64,000 nucleotides of DNA from Pegethrix bostrychoides GSE-TBD4-15B (GTDB lineage Bacteria > Cyanobacteriota > Cyanobacteriia > Elainellales > Elainellaceae): NCBI GenBank assembly GCA_019359155.1, contig JAHHHV010000064.1:124001-188000 (forward strand). The letters are read 5' to 3'. A model generated the notes under the pieces. That model was not told the origin of the DNA, did no database searches, and saw only the letters and a program-made list of their open reading frames with translations. The position numbers were made by a program, and so were the translations under genes. Below, piece by piece: positions 16,497-25,283 of the stretch; the first letter of the stretch is position 1; every line of letters starts with the position of its first letter.

Positions 16497-18770
16497 ATGG
16501 AGTTTTGGGAATTTCTGATCCAAAAGGAGGGCGACCGCTCGTGGTTGCCTTTGGAATCTCCCAGTGCTGAAATTTTGGCAGGGCGGTATCGGATTGTGGC
16601 GCGCTCCAGCCGTCCCAGCACCGCTGCCGAAATCTGCGTAACTCACTACGACGCTCAGGAAACGCCGCCCGTCCGCCGGGTTCGCAAGCGCTCCAGCCAC
16701 ACCAACCCGGATGGTCTAATTGTGATCATGCCGTTTACGCAGCTTCAGCCGGGACTCTGGGAACTCAGCGCCACCAGCGACCTGATGGCCGAGATGCTGG
16801 GCGAAAGCTGGCAGTATGCAATGCGGTTAGAGGTGCTCTCAGAAGCGCCTGATATTGCCGACGACTGGGAGCCAGATCGCTCTGATGATTTTGCCGCAGA
16901 GATGGCCGCAGAGATGGCCGCAGGTCGTACCGATCCGGTCAATGCGCTGATAGAGCAATCTACAGAGCAACTCACAGAGCAACCCACAGAGCAACCCGCT
17001 CCTGCACCCGAACCCGCTCTAGCCTCACAAGCCGCAGCTGCTGGGGAGCTAGTAGAGCTTTCGGCTGAACCTGTCGCTGAACCCGCTATGGCGATCGCAC
17101 AGACAGTCACGCAGACAGAGGATGATTTTGAACTGGCTGAGTTTGACGAGCTAGCAGATGAGCCAGGCCCGCTCGACCAGCCGCAAGTCGCCGCCAACCT
17201 GCCTGCGCTTCAGGTGATTTTAGAGCGCGAAGTCTTTGTGATTCAGCGCGGCGAATCTTTGAGCCTGACGGGGCGCGTCGAGTTTCCAGCTGAATACCCC
17301 AGCGACTGGCAGCCTGCCATCTCCGAGCTGCGCGTCCGGCTCTACGACCCGCAGACCTCGCAGATGCTGATGGATGAGGTCTACCCTATCGACAACCGCA
17401 TCCCGCCTTTCCCATTTTCCGGTACGGTTTCGCTGCCAGAGCATTACCAGACTTATCTGGTGCTGGGCGAACTGATGTTGCAGGGCATGACACCCAGCGG
17501 CCAGCCGCAGATTTTGGCGCAGCGCAGCTTCAACGTCACCACCGATCTGCATGAGCTGATCGAATCAGTCGCCAATGATTTTCCAGATCCAACGCTGCTG
17601 CCGTCCGAAGCGCAGATGCCCGCTCCCGAACCCATCCCGCCCGCTGAGCTGAATCGCATTGCCGCCAGCTTCCAGCGTTCGCCCCAGCAGCCGCTGCCGC
17701 CCCAGCTGCGCCCCCACAGCCAACCTCAGAATCCAACGCGCACCCACGCGAGTCTCGATCTGCCCTCCTTTACGTCAGTTCAGGCAGTGGCTCCGGTCGC
17801 GCCCAAAGAGCCAGTCTCAGCAGATCTGGCAAATCCCGCAGCTAGACCTGCCCCAGCCTCTGAACCCATCGAACCCACCGAGATCTCCACTTCCGCTGCC
17901 GATTTGCTGCTAGAGCCCGCAACTGCGCCCCAGCCGGAACCACAGTTAGCATCCCAATCAGAATTCCAACCAGAATCCCAGCCAGAATTCCAACCAGAAT
18001 CCCAGCCGCAATTGCAACCTGCCGAGCTGTTCTCAGACTGGTCGGAGCTGGAGAATCGTCTGCCGCTCTGGAGACAGCCACTGACCCGTCCGGCTCCGGC
18101 TTCCAGCAAGCCCGAAGATGCCTCGTTTCGGGCGCTGAATATTCAGGGACGCTTTTGGTCACGGCTGCAAGTGCTGGCGGCCAACCCAGAACTCTCCGCC
18201 GAGCTGGCTGATGAGGAATTCTCAGCGCTTACCGCACCTGAAGCCCGTCAGCGAGGCCGAGATGCCAATCTGACCCTGCATGAGGTGGTGGTGGACGATG
18301 AGACATCTGCTCAAGCATCCGGCGAGCAGGCTACTGTGCCGAACCCGCCCTCTGCTGAGGCCGAGCCGCCTGTCGATTTTCTCAGCGAGTTTGTGCTGCC
18401 CGACAACGAGCCAATCCCAACGCCCCGGCTGCAGATCCCGCAGGGCGATCTGGTGGCCGGACAGCCAATCTCCCTAACGGTGAAACTACCCAACCTGAAA
18501 GCCCGCGTCTACGTCAAGCTCTGGCTGCGCGATCGCCAAACCCGCTCGATGCTGGGCGCAGCTCGCTGGCTGATTGACTTTCTGCCAGATGGCTTTGGCA
18601 ACCAGATGGCGCGCACGGAGGTGATTGTGCCGCCGGGATATCTGAAGGTGCAGTTTGAGGCGATTGCTGTCGAGATTGCCACCCAGCGCGAGAGCGATAA
18701 AGTCACCACGACCCGGCCGATTATGCCGCCCGACCTCTCGCCGCTGTCGCTGGACAGGCTGGAGCTATGA
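16497..18770 (+). CDS. Large low-complexity protein of unknown function
   Basis: 757 residues, well started: GGAGG lies five bases before the ATG. The N-terminal 115 residues form one folded-looking block (MEFWEFLIQKEGDRSW). Two more blocks with beta-rich character occur at about 235-355 and 635-745, each opening with a phrase like LQVILEREVFVIQRGE or LQIPQGDLVAGQPISL, possibly related Ig-like domains. The linkers are rich in Pro, Glu, Gln and Ala and contain short repeats such as TEQP and EFQPESQP. There is no signal peptide or membrane helix. I do not recognise the family. It lies 160 bp upstream of psaI on the same strand. Confidence 0.8.
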   Translation: MEFWEFLIQKEGDRSWLPLESPSAEILAGRYRIVARSSRPSTAAEICVTHYDAQETPPVRRVRKRSSHTNPDGLIVIMPFTQLQPGLWELSATSDLMAEMLGESWQYAMRLEVLSEAPDIADDWEPDRSDDFAAEMAAEMAAGRTDPVNALIEQSTEQLTEQPTEQPAPAPEPALASQAAAAGELVELSAEPVAEPAMAIAQTVTQTEDDFELAEFDELADEPGPLDQPQVAANLPALQVILEREVFVIQRGESLSLTGRVEFPAEYPSDWQPAISELRVRLYDPQTSQMLMDEVYPIDNRIPPFPFSGTVSLPEHYQTYLVLGELMLQGMTPSGQPQILAQRSFNVTTDLHELIESVANDFPDPTLLPSEAQMPAPEPIPPAELNRIAASFQRSPQQPLPPQLRPHSQPQNPTRTHASLDLPSFTSVQAVAPVAPKEPVSADLANPAARPAPASEPIEPTEISTSAADLLLEPATAPQPEPQLASQSEFQPESQPEFQPESQPQLQPAELFSDWSELENRLPLWRQPLTRPAPASSKPEDASFRALNIQGRFWSRLQVLAANPELSAELADEEFSALTAPEARQRGRDANLTLHEVVVDDETSAQASGEQATVPNPPSAEAEPPVDFLSEFVLPDNEPIPTPRLQIPQGDLVAGQPISLTVKLPNLKARVYVKLWLRDRQTRSMLGAARWLIDFLPDGFGNQMARTEVIVPPGYLKVQFEAIAVEIATQRESDKVTTTRPIMPPDLSPLSLDRLEL

Positions 18771-18931
18771 GCCTAAGGCCTACCAAGGCTGTAGGCAAGC
18801 CCTCTATCTACCTGATGAGAGTTGCGATCAATAGCTATACAGTTGTTAAAATTTCTTAGCAGTCGAGCATTAGCGGCCAATTCGCAGTAAATTTGGCTCT
18901 AGCGTTCGTTATTTCAACGAGGATTACACTC

Positions 18932-19045
18932 ATGGCAGCTTCGTTTTTGCCCTCGATTCTGGTTCCAATTGTCGGCTGGGTATTTCCGGCCGTCACAATG
19001 GCCTTTTTGTTCATCTATATTGAGCGCGACGACACCGTTCAATAG
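18932..19045 (+). CDS. psaI: Photosystem I reaction centre subunit VIII
   Basis: A 37-residue single-span thylakoid membrane protein, [18 protein letters not shown] then a hydrophobic helix and the polar end IERDDTVQ. Length, sequence and position just before psaL all match PsaI, which helps PsaL bind and supports photosystem I trimer formation. It is easily missed because of its size. The gap to psaL is 101 bp, so the two genes are probably one transcript. Confidence 0.95.
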   Translation: MAASFLPSILVPIVGWVFPAVTMAFLFIYIERDDTVQ

Positions 19046-19097
19046 GTCTGTGCTAACAGTCTGTACAGGCAGCTAGTCCATGAACTATTCCAGCCTT

Positions 19098-19117
19098 TTC
19101 ATCAATATTCATCAATA
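19098..19117. repeat. 10-bp perfect tandem duplication
   Basis: TTCATCAATA occurs twice head to tail in the psaI-psaL spacer. Confidence 0.8.
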
Positions 19118-19146
19118 ACTCGCTTTTGAGAGGAGACTCATTCAAG

Positions 19147-19656
19147 ATGCAAAACTTGCCTTCAGGCGTTCAGTCCCAGGCCAATTCTGAGGTCGTCAAA
19201 CCCGCAGGCGATCCGCAGGTGGGTAACCTGGCCACCCCAATCAACTCTTCCGACTTTAGCAAGACGCTGATCAACAATCTGCCTGCTTACCGAGCCGGTC
19301 TATCCCCCCAGCGGCGCGGCCTAGAAATCGGCATGGCGCATGGCTATCTGCTGTATGGTCCCTTTGCGCTTACCAGCCAGTTCCGCAATACGGGCGTTGC
19401 CGATATTGTTGGTCTGATTGAGGCCGTAATTTTGGTTGTGATTCTGACGGTCTGCCTGTCGCTCTATGCAGGCGCAAAGCCCAACAAGCCAATCAAAACC
19501 GTCACGACTCCCAATCCGCCCGCTGGCCTAGAAACTTCAGAGGGCTGGAGCGAATTTGCGGGCAGCTTCCTGGTCGGCGGCATCGGTGGCGCGGCGTTTG
19601 CCTACATCATTTACCAAATCTTTAAGTCAGGCGTGCTGCAAACCTTTGGCAACTAG
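19147..19656 (+). CDS. psaL: Photosystem I reaction centre subunit XI
   Basis: 169 residues, the usual size for cyanobacterial PsaL. It has the conserved N-terminal stretch ending in NLPAYRAGLSPQRRGLEIG, the MAHGYLLYGPF motif, and membrane helices at about 75-105 and 135-160. PsaL binds chlorophyll and joins photosystem I monomers into trimers. The start MQNLPSG is chosen because AGGAG precedes it by 11 bases; an in-frame TTG 21 bases upstream would include that site. A strong terminator follows. Confidence 0.96.
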   Translation: MQNLPSGVQSQANSEVVKPAGDPQVGNLATPINSSDFSKTLINNLPAYRAGLSPQRRGLEIGMAHGYLLYGPFALTSQFRNTGVADIVGLIEAVILVVILTVCLSLYAGAKPNKPIKTVTTPNPPAGLETSEGWSEFAGSFLVGGIGGAAFAYIIYQIFKSGVLQTFGN

Positions 19657-19682
19657 GTTCGGTATCTAGGATTTTTGGCTAG

Positions 19683-19714
19683 AAGCAGGCAGGTTTTGAT
19701 CCGCCTGCTTTTTT
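19683..19714 (+). terminator. Rho-independent terminator of psaI-psaL
   Basis: AAGCAGGC (19683-19690) pairs with GCCTGCTT (19703-19710) around a 12-base loop and runs into a T tract. Confidence 0.85.
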
Positions 19715-20120
19715 GTGTCTAGTTTTAACGACATTCCAACAAAGGTTCCGTATCCACTTCGTATCCCGACTTCGTATACCGAATTGTTCACCCTGTTTGC
19801 ATCCCGGTCAGCTTCACCTCATCCTGAATCGAGCCTTCCTGATAAAAGTACCTGAAAAAGCCGTACTCATCTTTTTGCGGTGGCTGGATCGCAGACAGGC
19901 TGTCAAACGTTTTCAGGTGCCCTGCATTTATGCCAATATCAAAAAAAGTCTAGAGAAAATCTGACCGCCCACAACTGTCGTCTGTTAGGGGATTCAGGAA
20001 ATGGATAAAGTCGAACTCAGCTGGTTGCCGCCTGAGAGTGCTCGCATTACTGCCGCAATCCGCCAGCGTTGGGACATTGGATTAGGAGCCTATATACGCC
20101 CTAAAAGCTAGATTTTTCAA
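19715..20120. other. Intergenic region with possible gene remnants
   Basis: No clear gene. A 36-codon frame (20001-20111, MDKVELSWLPPESARITAAI) begins with a weak AGGA two bases before ATG and ends just before the tRNA 3' end; I do not recognise it. On the minus strand, about 19925-19797, a 50-codon open stretch has no start codon. Either may be decayed coding sequence next to a tRNA, a common integration site, but no repeat or integrase supports this. Confidence 0.3.
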
Positions 20121-20192
20121 AGGCGGCACCGTGATTCGAACACGGGGATGGAGGTTTTGCAAACCTCTGCCTTACCACTTGGCTATGCCGCC
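20121..20192 (-). tRNA. trnC: tRNA-Cys (GCA)
   Basis: 72 bases fold as a full cloverleaf. Acceptor GGCGGCA pairs with TGCCGCC, anticodon stem GAGGT pairs with ACCTC around loop TTGCAAA with anticodon GCA, and T-arm CCGTG-TTCGAAT-CACGG is canonical. Discriminator base is T, as expected for tRNA-Cys. CCA is not encoded. Confidence 0.96.
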
Positions 20193-20403
20193 GCTTCATC
20201 ACAGCTAGGGAATTATAGCATTTTTGAGTAATTCGGTCTACCGCTAATAACCACAAAGACTACAAGTCACGCACCTAACCTGTCAGTTCAATTGATTTAC
20301 CCTGATCGATGATGATGATGATGAAAGTGTTAATGAAAGGGCGATCGGCTTAGACTCAGTGCATCTGCCAAACTGCCACTTTGCATTGCGATGGTCAATC
20401 CAT

Positions 20404-21192
20404 ATGTCTTCTACTTCTTTTCGAGTTGTCCAACTCTCTGACACGCACCTGTTCTCAGACTCAAATCGAGAGCTGTTGGGTGTGCCCACTGCAGATTCTC
20501 TAGTGACCGTATTGGATGCAGTTCGGCAGGTTCAACCTGAGCTGCTGCTGCTAACCGGCGATCTCTCCCAGGACGAGACGGCTCCCTCCTATGAGCGACT
20601 GCGCGATCTGGTGCTGCCGCTCAATATTCCAACCTACTGGCTGCCTGGGAATCACGACCAGCCAGATTTAATGGCGCAAATCCTGGAGAATAGCAGCATC
20701 TCTAGCCGGAAGCTATTTGATCATCACGGCTGGAATTTCGTTTTGCTCAACTCGGCGCAGCCTGGAAAAGTTGACGGCTATCTCTCACCAGAGATTCTCA
20801 GCAATCTAGAGCGTCAGCTTCAGAGCCTGCCCTCACAGCCAACGCTGATTGCGCTGCACCATCCCCCCTGTCCAATCGGCTCCGACTGGATGGATCAAAT
20901 TAGCCTGCGCCAACCCGACGACTTCTGCTCAATTGTCGAGCGCCATCCGCAGGTGAAGCTGGTGTTGTTTGGGCATATTCACCAAGAGTTTAGCGCCACC
21001 AGAGCCGGGGTGCAGTATTTGGGCTGCCCTTCAACCTGCGTGCAGTTTAAGCCCCAGAACTCGGTATTTGCAATCGATGACCAGCAGCCCGGATTTCGGC
21101 TGTTGCAGCTCTATGCGGATGGGCGAGCAAAAACCAGCATCCAGCGCGTCAACTATTGTCCCACGCTAGATTTAGCGGCACATGGCTACTAG
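20404..21192 (+). CDS. cpdA: 3',5'-cyclic-AMP phosphodiesterase-like metallophosphoesterase
   Basis: 262 residues of the calcineurin-like phosphoesterase fold. All metal motifs are present in order: LSDTHLF, TGDLSQDE, GNHDQPD, ALHHPP and FGHIHQE. The match to CpdA, which hydrolyses cAMP, is good, though related enzymes act on other phosphodiesters. I chose MSSTSFRVVQLSD, 15 codons inside the longest frame, as it matches the usual family N-terminus. Cyanobacteria use cAMP in motility and light signalling, so a cAMP role is plausible. It converges with cofG. Confidence 0.87.
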   Translation: MSSTSFRVVQLSDTHLFSDSNRELLGVPTADSLVTVLDAVRQVQPELLLLTGDLSQDETAPSYERLRDLVLPLNIPTYWLPGNHDQPDLMAQILENSSISSRKLFDHHGWNFVLLNSAQPGKVDGYLSPEILSNLERQLQSLPSQPTLIALHHPPCPIGSDWMDQISLRQPDDFCSIVERHPQVKLVLFGHIHQEFSATRAGVQYLGCPSTCVQFKPQNSVFAIDDQQPGFRLLQLYADGRAKTSIQRVNYCPTLDLAAHGY

Positions 21193-21206
21193 CTAAACGG
21201 CTCATG

Positions 21207-22190
21207 CTAACTGCGGTGCAGCAACCGCTCACGCCACTGCCGCACCGCAGCTTGCAGTCCCGGAGGTAGCCAAGGGTCATACTGCGGATAGATCGGCAAG
21301 CGCGGCTGGAGCAGAAATCTGGAGCCACTCAGCCAGTAGAGCAGCTGACGATTCTGGGGATGCGGGTAGCTAGGATTCACTTCGTCTTTGGGACCAATTC
21401 CACCCAGATCTGTTGCTCCGGCCTCCAGGCAGGCCAGCAGAGTTGGGGATGAGGGAATCAAATTGGGTGGGATTTGCAGCGCGATTCCGGCTGGCAAGAT
21501 TTGACGAGCGGTTTGAATCAGCGCCACAAAATCATCCATTGGGAAGGCCGCACCGAGCCAAGCCTGCTGCTGCCCAGGGCTGTGCGGCTGCAAAATCACC
21601 TCCTGGATCTGCCCCCAGCGCTGGTGGGTTTGGGCAATAGCCGTGAGCGTGGCGATGCGGTCGGCCTGAGTTTCGCCCAGCCCCAGCAGCAGGCCAGTCG
21701 TGAACGGAATCTGGAGCTGGCCTGCCCATTCCAGCTGCTCTAGTCTCAGGGCGGGACGCTTGCTAGGTGCATGGCGGTGGACAGTTTCCAGCAGGCTGGG
21801 CGTAATCTGCTCTAGCATCAGGCCCATAGAGACATTCACCTGTCGGAGTTGAGCGAGTTCGCGGTAGCTGAGCGGCCCAGCGTTGGTATGGGGCAAAAAG
21901 CCTAGCTCTAGCGCCAGTTCGCAGAGCTGATAAATCCGCTCAAACCAAGCTGCCCGACGCGGATGTTCTGGGTGGACTTCGCCGCTGAGCAGCAAGATTT
22001 CGATAATGCCTTGAGACCGAAGCGCTCGCAGTCGGGATGCAGCAGCCTCTAGAGTCAGCCAGCGATCCTGGCCGGGATCAACCCGAAAGTTACAGTAGCT
22101 GCAGCGGTTGAAGCATTCGTAGGTGGGAACCAGCGTATAAGCAGGGCTGTAGGTGACGGGACTGGCAGCGGTTCGCGAAGCCTGACTCAT
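21207..22190 (-). CDS. cofG: 7,8-didemethyl-8-hydroxy-5-deazariboflavin synthase subunit CofG
   Basis: 327 residues of the radical-SAM superfamily. The cluster motif CFNRCSYC (Cys26, Cys30, Cys33) is intact, followed by the LLLSGEVHPEHPRR region typical of CofG. With CofH it builds the deazaflavin Fo, which cyanobacteria use as antenna cofactor in photolyases. No cofH is in this window. The end region KDEVNPSYPHP is characteristic of the family. It converges with cpdA, 14 bp apart. Confidence 0.92.
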   Translation of the reverse strand: MSQASRTAASPVTYSPAYTLVPTYECFNRCSYCNFRVDPGQDRWLTLEAAASRLRALRSQGIIEILLLSGEVHPEHPRRAAWFERIYQLCELALELGFLPHTNAGPLSYRELAQLRQVNVSMGLMLEQITPSLLETVHRHAPSKRPALRLEQLEWAGQLQIPFTTGLLLGLGETQADRIATLTAIAQTHQRWGQIQEVILQPHSPGQQQAWLGAAFPMDDFVALIQTARQILPAGIALQIPPNLIPSSPTLLACLEAGATDLGGIGPKDEVNPSYPHPQNRQLLYWLSGSRFLLQPRLPIYPQYDPWLPPGLQAAVRQWRERLLHRS

Positions 22191-22226
22191 AGATGTTCCA
22201 TAACGTAGAGCTTGAATAACTCATCG

Positions 22227-22248
22227 CAATAGCTAAGCAATAGCTAAG
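22227..22248. repeat. 11-bp duplication over a stop codon
   Basis: CAATAGCTAAG occurs twice head to tail; the anti-sigma kinase stop (22244-22246) lies in the second copy. Confidence 0.85.
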
Positions 22249-22657
22249 CAACGGCTGTCGCTTTGGTAATTTGCAGGCAGTTGCGGCTGCCTGTACGGCG
22301 GTAGCTATAGCTGTCAGCCAAGCCAGCAATCAGCTGAATACCGCGCCCGCCTGTGGCCTCTGTTTGGGTCTGCCGAGGGCTAGTTTGAATCCGCTGCTCC
22401 AGGTCAAACTCAGGGCCGCAATCCCAGATGCGTAGCTCAATTTGATCTGCCAAAATGCTGACTTCGAGTTCGATGGGGGTGTGCATGGATTTGTCGCGGT
22501 GGGCATGTCGCACGGCATTCGTAAATCCCTCAGCCAATATAGTTTGGCACTGGATCAGCGTCTGACGCGAAAGCTGCGGCTGGCAGTGGCCATTAAACCA
22601 GCTGAGCACCGCTGCTAAATCCTCTAAGTTGGTTTCGACCTGTAGACGATGCTGCAC
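22244..22657 (-). CDS. Anti-sigma regulatory factor (RsbW/SpoIIAB-like kinase)
   Basis: 137 residues with a GHKL ATPase fold and no other domain. The N-box is EGFTNAVRHAHRD, the G1 box WDCGPEFD, and the ATP lid GGRGIQLIAGLAD. Such proteins bind a sigma factor or other target and phosphorylate a STAS antagonist on Ser. The start is GTG. It is divergent from the REC-PP2C gene at 22881, and a STAS protein lies just beyond that, which together make a full partner-switching set. Confidence 0.88.
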   Translation of the reverse strand: MQHRLQVETNLEDLAAVLSWFNGHCQPQLSRQTLIQCQTILAEGFTNAVRHAHRDKSMHTPIELEVSILADQIELRIWDCGPEFDLEQRIQTSPRQTQTEATGGRGIQLIAGLADSYSYRRTGSRNCLQITKATAVA

Positions 22658-22880
22658 CGCTCAGTTGCTCTTGCTTGGGTGAACTGCCAGATTCTGCCTG
22701 CTGCGCCTGCTGCCCTTAAAGTCTAGAATTTCGCTGGCTGCCTGTGCAATCCTATCCTAGCCCTGCCTGTGTACTCCTCTCTGTCTGATCCTTTTTGGAT
22801 ACTCATCCTTTTTGGATAACCAGACTCTCTATCCGCTACGATAATCCTGATAAAAGGCCTGAGCAACTGGCTAGCAGCGC

Positions 22881-24038
22881 ATGTTCAAAATTCTGGTCGT
22901 GGATGACGATCCGGTGATTCAGCTCGTTTTGCAGAAGACTCTGCGACAGCAAGGCTACGAGGTGATCATGTCCAATAGCGGCCAGCAGGGGCTGGAGCTG
23001 GCCCGTCAAAGCAGTCCGGCGCTGATCATCTGCGACTGGTTGATGCCGGGGCTAGACGGCATTGAGGTCTGCCGCCAGATTAAGGCTGAACCGCGGCTCT
23101 CCAGCACTTTTTTCATCTTGCTGACCTCGCTCTCTGATGTCGACGACCGGGTGATGGGGCTAGATGCCGGGGCCGATGATATTTTGACCAAACCTGTCGA
23201 GGTAGGAGAGCTATTGGCAAGGGTGAGAGCTGGGCTGCGGCTCTATCAGGCCGCTCAGCAGCTGCAAGCGCTGGCGCAGGATTTGCAGAATCAGAAAGAG
23301 CGGCTTGAGGCCGAGCTGTTCGAGGCCGGCGACTATATCCGCTCGCTGCTGCCCGCGCCCCTCACCGGCAGCATCCGCAGTGAATCTCTGTTTATTCCCT
23401 GCAAGCAACTCGGCGGCGACTGCTTCGACTACTACTGGCTCGACCCCGACTATCTGATGGTCTATCTGCTGGATGTTTCCGGGCACGGGCTGGGCGCGGC
23501 GCTGCTGTCGGTTTCCATTCAAAACCTGATCCGCTCTCAGTCACTGCCCGATATTAATTTTTACCGCCCCGAAGATGTGCTGCGCGGTCTTAACGAAATT
23601 TTTCAGATGAGCGACCAGCACCCGCGCTACTTTAGCCTCTGGTATGGGGTCTATAACCGTGCCCAGCGGCGACTCACCTATGCCAGCGCTGGACATCCGC
23701 CTGCGGTACTGATTTCAGGCGACCACGCCACTGGCGATCTTCAGGTACAGCAACTCAAAACCCGCAGCGCCCCGATTGGGATGTTGAGCGACAGCAAATA
23801 CAGCAGCGCCTTCTGTCAGATTGAGCAGCCCAGCCGCCTGCTGATTTTTAGCGACGGCGGCTATGAGCTAAAGCAGACCAACGGCGAGTTCTGGAGCCTA
23901 GATCAGTTTATTGACCTGCTGACTCAGCACGCTTGCGCCAATCGCGGGCTGGCAGCAATTCTGCCAGAGATCCAGGCGATTACGGGCAGTGAGACCTTTG
24001 AAGATGACTTTGCGCTGCTGGAGCTGATTGTGAGCTAG
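22881..24038 (+). CDS. Receiver-domain PP2C serine phosphatase (RsbU/SpoIIE-like)
   Basis: 385 residues: receiver domain (1-120, ICDWLMPGLDGIEV with phospho-Asp, KP lysine), coiled coil (about 120-150) and PPM/SpoIIE phosphatase (about 165-385). The metal-binding motifs are present: GGDCFDYY, LDVSGHGLGAAL, FSDGGYEL and EDDFALL. It should dephosphorylate the STAS antagonist in response to a phosphorelay, releasing the target of the anti-sigma kinase. The neighbours are the kinase on the left (divergent) and the STAS protein on the right (convergent, 50 bp). Confidence 0.93.
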   Translation: MFKILVVDDDPVIQLVLQKTLRQQGYEVIMSNSGQQGLELARQSSPALIICDWLMPGLDGIEVCRQIKAEPRLSSTFFILLTSLSDVDDRVMGLDAGADDILTKPVEVGELLARVRAGLRLYQAAQQLQALAQDLQNQKERLEAELFEAGDYIRSLLPAPLTGSIRSESLFIPCKQLGGDCFDYYWLDPDYLMVYLLDVSGHGLGAALLSVSIQNLIRSQSLPDINFYRPEDVLRGLNEIFQMSDQHPRYFSLWYGVYNRAQRRLTYASAGHPPAVLISGDHATGDLQVQQLKTRSAPIGMLSDSKYSSAFCQIEQPSRLLIFSDGGYELKQTNGEFWSLDQFIDLLTQHACANRGLAAILPEIQAITGSETFEDDFALLELIVS

Positions 24039-24072
24039 GGGTTATTGCCCAGATTTGCAGGGGCTAAACTTG

Positions 24073-24092
24073 CTGAAGCTAACTGAAGCTAA
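24073..24092. repeat. 10-bp duplication over a stop codon
   Basis: CTGAAGCTAA occurs twice head to tail; the STAS gene stop (24089-24091) lies in the second copy. Confidence 0.85.
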
Positions 24093-24406
24093 ACCGTCTG
24101 TTCAAAGGCATTGCGGTCAGCAAAAATGTCAAAGACGCTTTCCATATCAGTCAGCTCTAGCAGCATTTTGATCTGATCATTAATCTGACAAAGCACCAGT
24201 CTACCGCCGCCTGCTTTGGCCTGCTTGAGCGCCATCACGAGCGCACCTAGCCCAGAGCTATCCATAAACTCAACTGCCGCACAGTCTAGCAGCACCACCT
24301 GACTGCCGGTCTGCATAGCTGCTTCCACTGCCCGCCGCAGCTGGAGACCCTTACCCGCGTCTAAGATGCCGGATAGTTGAATAACTTTGACGTTCGTAGA
24401 ATTCAT
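24089..24406 (-). CDS. STAS-domain anti-sigma factor antagonist
   Basis: 105 residues, the size of SpoIIAA/RsbV. The phosphorylation motif FMDSSGLGALV holds the acceptor Ser51 (second Ser of DSSG). It should bind the anti-sigma kinase when unphosphorylated, and be reset by the PP2C protein at 22881. It starts with ATG and converges with the phosphatase. Sequence alone does not show whether the final target is a sigma factor or another protein. Confidence 0.92.
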   Translation of the reverse strand: MNSTNVKVIQLSGILDAGKGLQLRRAVEAAMQTGSQVVLLDCAAVEFMDSSGLGALVMALKQAKAGGGRLVLCQINDQIKMLLELTDMESVFDIFADRNAFEQTV

Positions 24407-24811
24407 AGTTCAGTTAATCCGGCTTGTTGATGCGGCTTGTTGATATGGCCTACTGTTGAGCACTGTTTTAGCACCAATTTCAGTACCGATTGAGTTCAGC
24501 CTGCCTCTCATGTTTAGCCTACAGTTTGGCTTATCGTTTGACCTGTAGCGCCAGACCTCAGTATACTCGCATCTGGTGACTGATGGGCGGAACCGTAATG
24601 ACACGAATCCGCTAGTTTTGGCAGATTCAGCCGCTGCCTGCCGCATTGAGTCGGGAATGCAGTAATCTTAATTATGCAGTTTTAGTCTCAGCAGATCAGA
24701 TTGGCGATTAGGGTAGAGATCTAGAGGCCAAATTAGCCGCAGATTAGGCTCAGTTCATAGACTCAGGATTAAAGCTCTGGCGGGGTTAGGCAGTTTTGGG
24801 GTTAATGCAGC
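24407..24811. other. Intergenic, one short duplication
   Basis: No gene seen. CGGCTTGTTGATG is doubled at 24420-24445 (12 of 13 bases in the second copy), just upstream of the STAS start. Confidence 0.5.
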
Positions 24812-25093
24812 GTGGATGGTCAGTCAGGTCAGCAGCTAAAGCAGTTAGAGAGCGTTGTGTTGCAAATTGGCGAAGCGGTATTGGTCACGACTGAGGTGGT
24901 CGATCGGCTTGCAGCCCAGGTCGATACGCTGACTGCCCAGGTGCAGCAGCAGGGGTATCAGATTTTTGCGCTCAGTGACGCTGTACAGACCCTAGCCGAA
25001 AACCACGACGGTGCTTTAGCCCGGATCACTCAGCTCACCGAAGTGCTGCATCGACTGGTCGCGGCGATTGAAGATCCGGAATCATCAGGATGA
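24812..25093 (+). CDS. Small coiled-coil protein
   Basis: 93 residues from a GTG start, opening MDGQSGQQLKQLESVVLQIG. Almost the whole length is amphipathic helix with heptads of Leu, Val and Ile, so it probably forms a coiled coil. There is no signal peptide, membrane helix or recognised domain, and the ribosome binding site is weak. It lies 190 bp upstream of the HetZ-related gene on the same strand, which may mean a shared role. I cannot name it. Confidence 0.55.
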   Translation: MDGQSGQQLKQLESVVLQIGEAVLVTTEVVDRLAAQVDTLTAQVQQQGYQIFALSDAVQTLAENHDGALARITQLTEVLHRLVAAIEDPESSG

Positions 25094-25217
25094 TGGGAGT
25101 ATCCAAAAGCCAGCTTTACGCTCTGAAGCCCAGAGGGTGAAGAGCAAAACATGAGGAAGCCAAAAATTAAGGAAGTCGAAAATTAGACGGTCATTAAACA
25201 GCAGGCTGCATATTAAA

Positions 25218-25239
25218 TAAGTATTAGGTAAGTATTAGG
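25218..25239. repeat. 11-bp perfect tandem duplication
   Basis: TAAGTATTAGG occurs twice head to tail, about 45 bp upstream of the HetZ-related gene. Confidence 0.8.
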
Positions 25240-25283
25240 TAGATATCAGGCAGATTCAGTATCAGGCGAGGATCGCAATTCCA

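Noticed and set aside
19713-19964. 83-codon plus-strand frame after psaL
   Set aside because: It begins in the terminator T-run and resembles no family; the opposite strand looks equally coding-like but has no start.
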